Shown here piece after piece: positions 6,017-10,203 of a stretch of DNA of 10,203 nucleotides (within the stretch, counting starts at the first letter, position 1; each line of letters starts with the position of its first letter). The translations under genes and the position numbers were made by a program. The stretch covers positions 1 through 10,203 of the forward strand of contig JAHWIS010000129.1 of assembly GCA_019322385.1 (NCBI GenBank), in the 5' to 3' direction. Below the pieces are notes generated by a model that saw nothing but the letters and a program-made list of their open reading frames with translations, did not search any database and had not been told where the DNA came from. Source of the DNA: Candidatus Woesearchaeota archaeon (GTDB taxonomy: Archaea > Nanobdellota > Nanobdellia > Woesearchaeales > UBA11576).

Positions 6017-6022
6017 CACCTC
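6017..6022 (-). promoter_or_regulatory. Shine-Dalgarno GAGGTG deciding the TTG start at 6010
   Basis: GAGGTG on the minus strand, 6 nt before TTG 6010, the same sequence and spacing as at 325-339. The GTG inside it is the longest-ORF start at 6019 but would lack its own ribosome site. Confidence 0.6.
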
Positions 6023-6027
6023 GTTTG

Positions 6028-6059
6028 GTGTTTAAAACGCGTGAAACGCACTTAAACAC
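6028..6059 (-). promoter_or_regulatory. Leader hairpin upstream of the lysine-rich gene
   Basis: GTGTTTAA (8 bp) and its complement TTAAACAC close a 32-nt imperfect palindrome (6028-6035 with 6052-6059), inside which GCGT/ACGC pairs around a 3-nt loop. It falls between the predicted transcription start (about 6066) and the Shine-Dalgarno site (6022-6017), so it would sit in the mRNA 5 nt before that site. It could affect translation or be a DNA operator. Confidence 0.5.
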
Positions 6060-6061
6060 TA

Positions 6062-6083
6062 ATTATGCACTTATTATGCACTT
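6062..6083. repeat. Tandem pair of an 11-bp repeat in the lysine-rich gene promoter
   Basis: ATTATGCACTT occurs twice head to tail (6062-6072, 6073-6083), about one helical turn apart. On the minus strand the pair fills the space between the TATA box and the expected start site, a typical position for a transcription factor site. Confidence 0.6.
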
Positions 6084-6086
6084 TTT

Positions 6087-6096
6087 AATATATAAA
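6087..6096 (-). promoter_or_regulatory. TATA box of the lysine-rich gene
   Basis: The minus strand reads TTTATATATT. The start would be near 6066, giving a leader of about 55 nt that carries the hairpin and the ribosome site. Confidence 0.6.
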
Positions 6097-6113
6097 GGTT
6101 TTGGTTTTTTCGG

Positions 6114-6319
6114 AAAAAATTTGTAAAAAATGAAAAAAATAAGGAAAAGAAGTTTTTTATGGAAGAATCCCGCATTGTTTTTCCCGACGAGAAAACACAG
6201 AATAATAATAAATTAATAAAAAAATCATAAAGTGGTGTTGAAAAACAAAAATCGTGCAAAATTCAGGAAAAATATGAAAAATTGGAAAAACCGACAAAAA
6301 TGGAAAAAATCAGAAAAAA
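6114..6319. other. AT-rich intergenic region with phased A-tracts
   Basis: The gap between the lysine-rich gene and the nuclease gene (6011-6320) contains no credible ORF. Besides the promoter parts listed separately it has eight A-tracts of 4-6 bases beginning at 6247, 6258, 6268, 6277, 6286, 6296, 6304 and 6314, a mean spacing near 9.6 bp, plus a shorter set at 6114, 6125, 6133 and 6145. Tracts in step with the helix bend DNA. On the minus strand the same bases are T runs directly after the nuclease stop (6321), so they can also act as a multiple archaeal terminator. Confidence 0.65.
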
Positions 6320-6320
6320 T

Positions 6321-7076
6321 TCATCTCATGTGCTCCAACATACTTTTTTTCATCCCCTTGAAAACAAAATCAGCAAGCGGCTTGAGATTTACTATGTCTT
6401 CTGTGTTGTATTCGACGAGCAGATTGAGGGATTCCTTGTTGCCGTTCTTGGTGTAATCGCGCCACAGATGGACAGCGTCTTCACCGGAAAGACCTTCTGT
6501 GTTGTCACTCCTGCGTATCTTCAGCCGTTCCTCTATTTTTTTTAACCCTCCAGTGAAACCAAGCCTTGCAAGCGGAAAACGCAGATCAAGATGCGGGATG
6601 TCAGGGACAACGCCATTGAAGTAACGGTTGATCACTGGAACGTCAAATGACAACCCATTGAATGTGACAAGCATCTTGTACCTTGACAAGATGTCCTTGA
6701 GGTTGTGCTTTGCAAGGCCCTGGTCCTTGACAAGCGTCATGACATCATTACCATCATACATCCCAATCACTGTGATGTCTCCATAATAACCTGTTGTCTC
6801 AATATCAAGGAAAAGGCAATCATCACTGAAGAAATCATACAATCTCCATGCTTCTGACCTTGGAAGCCTTTTGGTGAAGTAGGATGAGTCGTTATGCATC
6901 AGGCTCTTCTTTGCCTCAGCAAGCTTCCGGTTGTAATGACCCTTCCTTGCCTGCGATATGCCTGCTATCTTATCTGCATCAAGGAATGCATTCCAATCAG
7001 TAATGCTGCTCTGCCATAACCTCTTTTCTGTGTTGTGGCTGATTCGCTCAAGAAAGATGAATGAGTTGCGGATCAT
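6321..7076 (-). CDS. YprB-like RNase H-fold (DEDD) exonuclease (251 aa)
   Basis: Residues about 88-240 form an RNase H-like 3'-5' exonuclease domain: FLDIETTG (Asp91, Glu93), ITVIGMYDG, LVTFNGLSFDVPVI (Asp145), a PHLDLRFPLARLG strand, GGLKKIEERLKIRR, and YNTEDIVNL (Asp227). These give the acidic DEDD metal-binding set typical of the YprB/RNase_H_2 group. Residues 1-85 are a helical lead-in (RLWQSSITDWNAFL, RSEAWRLYDFF) that usually comes before this domain in archaeal members. The natural substrate of the group is not settled; DNA or RNA end processing is expected. ATG 7076 is supported by a TATA box about 27 nt upstream, predicting a leaderless mRNA. Downstream T runs are likely terminators. 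The gene stands alone between two intergenic regions. Confidence 0.87.
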   Translation of the reverse strand: MIRNSFIFLERISHNTEKRLWQSSITDWNAFLDADKIAGISQARKGHYNRKLAEAKKSLMHNDSSYFTKRLPRSEAWRLYDFFSDDCLFLDIETTGYYGDITVIGMYDGNDVMTLVKDQGLAKHNLKDILSRYKMLVTFNGLSFDVPVINRYFNGVVPDIPHLDLRFPLARLGFTGGLKKIEERLKIRRSDNTEGLSGEDAVHLWRDYTKNGNKESLNLLVEYNTEDIVNLKPLADFVFKGMKKSMLEHMR

Positions 7077-7099
7077 CAGATGGGAAAAAGAAGAAGGGG

Positions 7100-7108
7100 T
7101 ATTTATAT
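7100..7108 (-). promoter_or_regulatory. TATA box of the nuclease gene, possibly bidirectional
   Basis: The minus strand reads ATATAAATA about 27 nt before ATG 7076, giving a leaderless transcript. On the plus strand the same bases read TATTTATAT, about 20-25 nt before the structured element that begins at 7125, so the box could serve both directions. Confidence 0.55.
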
Positions 7109-7124
7109 GTTAGGCAAAATGACG

Positions 7125-7292
7125 CAAAGCAATGACCTGCTTCGCTTGCTTCGCAAGCTCCGCGTTGCCAGGCTCGCGCTGATATTCATTTGCTGATGAT
7201 GCGGCACCTCCCCGTAAGGGACATCCCCCTCCGCATTTGACTAGGTTACATTTAAAGCGCTGCGCAAATTGGCAACTACGGTCATTGCTTTG
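7125..7292 (+). ncRNA. Candidate structured non-coding RNA (about 168 nt)
   Basis: Four nested stems can be seen. CAAAGCAATGACC (7125-7137) pairs perfectly with 7280-7292; GTTGCCA (7164-7170) with TGGCAAC (7270-7276); GCGCT (7176-7180) with AGCGC (7256-7260); ATGCGG (7199-7204) with CCGCAT (7231-7236). The last encloses CCC-GTAA-GGG (7211-7220), a GNRA tetraloop only when read on the plus strand. A side hairpin GCTTG/CAAGC lies at 7144-7158. A TATA-like box (7100-7108) precedes it and T runs (7291-7297, 7303-7307) follow. It is GC-rich against AT-rich flanks and has no ORF. It does not show the conserved cores of RNase P RNA, SRP RNA or tRNA. A MITE-like DNA palindrome is the main alternative. 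Confidence 0.55.
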
Positions 7293-7307
7293 TTTTTAAA
7301 CATTTTT
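7291..7307 (+). terminator. T-tracts following the structured element
   Basis: TGTTTTT and then CATTTTT follow the closing arm of the 13-bp stem. They could end a plus-strand RNA from 7125; they may equally be just AT-rich promoter surroundings of the next gene. Confidence 0.35.
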
Positions 7308-7323
7308 AAAGCCATAGAAATCT

Positions 7324-7331
7324 ATTTATAC
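7324..7331 (+). promoter_or_regulatory. TATA box of the LolA-like lipoprotein gene
   Basis: ATTTATAC is centred about 29 nt before ATG 7357, so the leader would be only a few bases; no ribosome site is seen. Confidence 0.6.
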
Positions 7332-7356
7332 ACATACAGACCAACGATGCAGCACA

Positions 7357-8193
7357 ATGAAACGAACAATCATCCCCGGAATCATGGCACTGTTGATCAT
7401 TCTGCTTGCTTTTGGCTGTCAGCAGCCAGCTTCAGATGATGTTGCACCAGACACTGAACCTGATGTTGAGATCAATCCGATAACAGGAGAACCATACCAA
7501 GATATTGTAGAGAAGAGAGGAGTGCAGACAAACATAACAGAATTCAATGAACTCCTTTTGAGAGCGACAAGGATAACCTCTTACAAGTACAGCCTTGTTG
7601 ACACTGGATTGGGTGTGGAAGGATATGACTTCACTGTGCTCGGAAGGTTTGTCAAGGTCCGACTGCCTGATGTGCAGGAGCATGATAGCGGTGTAGTGTT
7701 CGATGAAGTGTTCATGGAACGGTTGACAAAGCAGGCATTCTCTCACTGCAGCAGGTATGTGTGCGAAAAGCCAGACATCGATAAAGAGATTGAACGCGTA
7801 GAGTATTCTGACTATTACATCAGCGATCCAATGGAATACCTATACAAGGTAACTGATGCAGAATACGTCAAGGATGACGTTCTGGGAGACCAGTATACAA
7901 GAGTGTACAGCGCAAAATTCGAAGGCAAAGATGCACGGGTGTGGCTGCAGGAATACTATGGGTTCCCTCTCAAGATAGTCATCCGGAATGAAGACGATTC
8001 CAAACGCACTATAGAATTCGAGGACATGATGATAGACGCTGCAAGAAGAGGAGAGATAGAACTGCCTTTCAACTTCACGATAAGCGGAGAAGAAGGAAGC
8101 TGGTATTTCTGGGAACACTATCTCGGTGAGTGGCCTCCAGAAGGATCAGGCATACGACCATTAGGGGATGTAGAGCCGAAGCTGAGCGTCTAG
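7357..8193 (+). CDS. LolA-like predicted lipoprotein (278 aa)
   Basis: Residues 1-21 are a lipoprotein signal with lipobox AFGC (Cys21), followed by a disordered Pro/Asp-rich stretch to about 50. From about 58 the protein alternates strands in a way that recalls the LolA/LppX fold: a starting helix (ITEFNELLLRATRITSYKY), GYDFTVLGRFVKVRLPD, TRVYSAKFEGKDARVWLQEYYGFPLKIVIRNED and TIEFEDMMIDA. The closing pattern (G-x-P-hydrophobic strand, then charged strand, then a D/E-I turn) is the part most like LolA. The fold is inferred by pattern only; LolA proteins carry lipids or lipoproteins through a barrel cavity. Two Cys (HCSRYVC, about 129-134) may form a disulfide. ATG 7357 is preferred because of its leaderless TATA box. 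It converges on dnaJ, sharing stop-codon bases. Confidence 0.82.
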   Translation: MKRTIIPGIMALLIILLAFGCQQPASDDVAPDTEPDVEINPITGEPYQDIVEKRGVQTNITEFNELLLRATRITSYKYSLVDTGLGVEGYDFTVLGRFVKVRLPDVQEHDSGVVFDEVFMERLTKQAFSHCSRYVCEKPDIDKEIERVEYSDYYISDPMEYLYKVTDAEYVKDDVLGDQYTRVYSAKFEGKDARVWLQEYYGFPLKIVIRNEDDSKRTIEFEDMMIDAARRGEIELPFNFTISGEEGSWYFWEHYLGEWPPEGSGIRPLGDVEPKLSV

Positions 8194-9326
8194 ACAAATC
8201 TTTCTTTTACTTTTTCAAGAAATCCTTTCTTAGGGGCGATCTTGTCGCCCATCTCTTTCCCGAAAGATTTCAATGCTGATTTCTGCTTTGTGCTGAGGTT
8301 CTCAGGGGTGTGGATAACGACCTTTACATACTGGTCTCCTGCAGAAGGTCCCCTCAGATAAGGGACACCCTTGTCCTTCATCTTGAACAATGTGTTTGAC
8401 TGCGTGCCTGCAGGGATCTTCAGCTTTGCCTTGCCGCCTATCGTAGGGACTTCAATCGTATCTCCCATCACAGCGCATATGAATGAGATGGGAACCTTGA
8501 CAAAAAGGTCATTCCCTTTCCTGTCAAAAATTTTATGAGGCTTTACGTGCATGACCACGTACAAGTCTCCTTGTCTTGCACCTTTCTCTCCTGCCTCGCC
8601 CTGGCCTGAAAGCCGGAGAGTGGTGCCTGTCTCCACACCAGCAGGGACATCTACCTTTATCTTGCGCTCTTTCTCGACACGTCCTGAACCATTGCATTCG
8701 GTGCAGGGATCTGAGATGTATTTTCCTTCACCATGGCATTTCCTGCAAGTGCTTGATGTCTGGAACATGCCGAACGGAGTCCTTTGCGTGCGGGTCGACA
8801 TTCCTGCGCCATTGCACTCAGGGCAGGTCTTTATCGCAGACTTGGAAGCAGCACCTGAACCGCTGCATTTCTTGCATGTCTCGTATCTAGGAATCATGAT
8901 GTGCTTTGTGGTGCTGTTGACAGCATCCTTAAGATCTATCTCCATATCATACCGCAGGTCAGCGCCTCGCCTCGGCCCTCTTCTCCTTGAAGAACGGAAG
9001 CCGAAAGGCCCTCCTGCAAACAGGCTTTCGAACAGGTCGCCGAAATCAAATCCTCTCCCGAAATCAAAACCAGAGGAATCAAAACCAGCACCAGGGCCGA
9101 AACCGCCAGGGAACTCTGCAGTGCCGAACTGGTCATACTGCGCGCGCTTCTGATCATCACCAAGAACAGCAGCAGCCTCATTTATCTCCTTGAACTTCTC
9201 AGCAGCACCAAGTTCCTTGTTAATATCAGGATGATACTTCTTTGCGAGGCGTTTGTACGCCTTCTTTATCTCATCCCTCTTAGAATTCTTGTCAACACCC
9301 AGTATCTTATAGTAGTCTTTTGCCAT
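8190..9326 (-). CDS. dnaJ: Chaperone DnaJ (Hsp40), full-length type I (378 aa)
   Basis: DnaJ stimulates the ATPase of DnaK and hands it unfolded proteins. The J domain (about 1-68) carries HPD at 32-34; a Gly/Phe-rich region follows (about 73-112); then the zinc region with four CxxCxGxG repeats beginning at Cys151, Cys168, Cys194 and Cys208; then the substrate-binding C-terminal domains to residue 378. Length and order are those of bacterial DnaJ, complete. The ORF can be extended to GTG 9335, but MAKDYYKILGV at ATG 9326 is the conserved start, with GTGAGTGA just upstream. The HD gene ends 17 bp before this start, so the two are probably co-transcribed. The last gene of the dnaK-HD-dnaJ cluster on the minus strand; its TAG overlaps the stop of the convergent lipoprotein gene. 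Confidence 0.97.
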   Translation of the reverse strand: MAKDYYKILGVDKNSKRDEIKKAYKRLAKKYHPDINKELGAAEKFKEINEAAAVLGDDQKRAQYDQFGTAEFPGGFGPGAGFDSSGFDFGRGFDFGDLFESLFAGGPFGFRSSRRRGPRRGADLRYDMEIDLKDAVNSTTKHIMIPRYETCKKCSGSGAASKSAIKTCPECNGAGMSTRTQRTPFGMFQTSSTCRKCHGEGKYISDPCTECNGSGRVEKERKIKVDVPAGVETGTTLRLSGQGEAGEKGARQGDLYVVMHVKPHKIFDRKGNDLFVKVPISFICAVMGDTIEVPTIGGKAKLKIPAGTQSNTLFKMKDKGVPYLRGPSAGDQYVKVVIHTPENLSTKQKSALKSFGKEMGDKIAPKKGFLEKVKERFV

Positions 9327-9343
9327 CCGATTCACTCACTTTT

Positions 9344-9853
9344 TTATTTCTCCACTTTTCCGAGCAATTCCCATTCAAGCTGCTTTGCAAAAGTGATATA
9401 TTCCTGCAATGCCTTAGGATCCTTCGGGGTGTATCTCTCCTTGATGGCCCTGAAACGCTCATCAAGAGTTACAATCTTGCCTGCATTGACCCTCAGGTCA
9501 GCATACATAAGCAGCTTCTCCTCATTTGTCTTAGGGACAAGCTCAGGATCCTCAAGATTGTTAAGGCAGTGCTTCTCAACAACAGAAGCGACCTCATCGA
9601 AACCCATGCTGCGCAGGAACTCCCCTCCTTCAACACCATGGCAGAATACTGCACCCATCTTCATGATATCATGCAGCAATGCAGCTGCAGAAACAAGCTT
9701 CCTGTCTATCAGAAATCCCCTCTTCTCAAGATCATCTGCAAGCCCAAGCGCAACATTCCTCACGACAAGGCTGTGATGCAGTATAGCAGGAGCTAGGCTC
9801 ATAGCTGCCATGAGCTCAAGGCATTCCTCTTCTGATGGGATTCTAGACTCCAT
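9344..9853 (-). CDS. HD-domain phosphohydrolase (169 aa)
   Basis: The HD superfamily signature is complete: His26/His27 (AILHHS), His61-Asp62 (ALLHDIMKMG), further His at 72 and 95 (GAVFCHG, VVEKHCL), and Asp119 (MYADLRV). These residues hold one or two divalent metals and hydrolyse phosphate esters, usually of nucleotides. The resemblance is to small single-domain members that act on nucleotides or tRNA ends; no extra domain is present, so the substrate is open. It lies between dnaK and dnaJ, starting 36 bp after dnaK and ending 17 bp before dnaJ, which suggests co-expression with the chaperones. ATG 9853 has no ribosome site; an AT-rich stretch (TTTTTATTTG, 9884-9875) lies at leaderless distance, so it may also have its own promoter. 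Confidence 0.88.
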   Translation of the reverse strand: MESRIPSEEECLELMAAMSLAPAILHHSLVVRNVALGLADDLEKRGFLIDRKLVSAAALLHDIMKMGAVFCHGVEGGEFLRSMGFDEVASVVEKHCLNNLEDPELVPKTNEEKLLMYADLRVNAGKIVTLDERFRAIKERYTPKDPKALQEYITFAKQLEWELLGKVEK

Positions 9854-9889
9854 GTTATATTATTAATACAAAAACAAATAAAAACATTA

Positions 9890-10203
9890 CTACTTTTTAC
9901 CCTCTTTCTTGGCTTTCTCCTCTTCTACTTCGTAATCTGCGTCAACGACCTTTTCCTTGCCTTCTTCCTTGCCTTCCTTTGCTTCCCCACCTGGAGGCGC
10001 CTGTGCCCCTTCTTGAGGATGCGTCTTTGCATATACCTACTGGGCCTTCTGGTACATCTCTGTGTCTGCGTCCTGAACAAGGCGCTGCAGCTCATCGACC
10101 TTCTTCTTCAAGGTCTCGATGTCCTTTTTCTCAGGCTCAAGCAACTTCTTGATCTCAGCGATCTCTGCCTTTATAGGCTTGATCTTCTCTTCAGGAACCT
10201 TGC
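9890..10203 (-). CDS. dnaK: Chaperone DnaK (Hsp70), C-terminal end only, with an in-frame TAG
   Basis: The frame is open at the right edge; the first full codon ends at 10201. The first 54 codons read as the helical lid of DnaK (IKAEIAEIKKLL, DIETLKKKVDELQRLV, EMYQKAQ). A TAG at 10039-10037 then interrupts, and the same frame continues for 48 codons through a Gly/Pro/Gln-rich linker to VVDADYEVEEEKAKKEGKK, the usual DnaK C-terminal tail, ending with tandem TAG TAA (9892-9887). DnaK folds proteins with DnaJ in an ATP cycle. If TAG is read as stop, the protein loses the linker and acidic tail but keeps the folding core, so it may still work. One C-to-T change (CAG to TAG) would account for it. 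Sequencing error, strain variation, or readthrough are all open. Identity is certain from context with dnaJ. Confidence 0.88.
10037..10039 (-). other. In-frame amber codon inside dnaK
   Basis: TAG read on the minus strand between codons GCC CAG and GTA TAT, 49 codons before the natural stop. It is in frame with both the lid helix and the conserved VVDAD tail. Confidence 0.9.

Noticed and set aside
5787..6035. Phe-rich ORF opposite the lysine-rich gene
   Set aside because: Low-complexity mirror of poly-Lys codons; no ribosome site, and the minus strand has TATA box, SD site and terminator.
7178..7200. CTGA and TGATGA as box D'/C' of a C/D-box guide RNA
   Set aside because: The outer boxes C and D at suitable distances are missing and the whole region folds as a long hairpin instead. 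The H/ACA reading (ACA at 7247-7249) is equally unsupported.
8551..9153. 200-aa ORF antisense to dnaJ
   Set aside because: dnaJ is certain on the other strand; the antisense product is Ser/Pro-rich with no motif or upstream signal.
10037..10039. Pyrrolysine at the amber codon of dnaK
   Set aside because: DnaK is not a known pyrrolysine protein, no pyl gene is in view, and TAG serves as the normal stop of several genes here.

Overview
This window reads as chromosomal DNA from an archaeon, most likely a member of the DPANN group resembling Woesearchaeota (inference). Supporting signs are an endonuclease Q gene ending in a PCNA-binding motif, an archaeal-type signal peptidase (Ser-His-Asp, no Lys), TATA-like boxes about 26 nt upstream of several ATG codons (leaderless transcripts), GGAGGTGA-like ribosome sites, T-tract terminators, and Cys-rich lipoproteins of a DPANN style. 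dnaK and dnaJ are of bacterial type, as in many mesophilic archaea. No tRNA, rRNA, CRISPR array, transposase or phage gene is visible.

Layout. Positions 1-894 (+): the 3' end of a JAMM/MPN+ metalloprotease gene, then an unrecognised gene that is either translationally coupled to it or its frameshifted continuation; this stretch is more AT-rich than the rest. Positions 907-4063 (-): a run of four genes, in transcription order an S26 signal peptidase, a Nudix-like protein, a lipoprotein with a cupredoxin fold that has lost most copper ligands, and a Cys-rich lipoprotein. Positions 4208-5527 (+): endonuclease Q. Positions 5528-5755: a long inverted repeat and the terminator of the next gene. Positions 5756-6010 (-): a histone H1-like protein that is 63% lysine, with an elaborate leader. 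Positions 6100-6320: phased A-tracts. Positions 6321-7076 (-): a YprB-like DEDD exonuclease. Positions 7077-7356: a TATA box and a nested, GNRA-capped palindrome that looks like a structured RNA. Positions 7357-8193 (+): a LolA-like lipoprotein. Positions 8190-10203 (-): the chaperone cluster dnaK (3' part only, with an in-frame TAG), an HD-domain hydrolase, and dnaJ.

How the genes relate. Three predicted lipoproteins and a signal peptidase give the window an envelope theme. EndoQ and the DEDD nuclease belong to DNA repair or nucleic acid processing, and the lysine-rich protein to nucleoid packing. DnaK and DnaJ form one chaperone machine, with the HD enzyme inserted between them. Start usage splits in two: genes with a TATA box at leaderless distance begin with ATG, while genes with a recognisable Shine-Dalgarno sequence mostly begin with TTG.

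The best candidates for something new are the structured element at 7125-7292 and its shorter relative at 5538-5643, the lysine-rich gene with its leader hairpin and neighbouring curved DNA, the amber codon in dnaK, and the JAMM gene with its unknown partner. I see no complete, clearly new multi-gene system.
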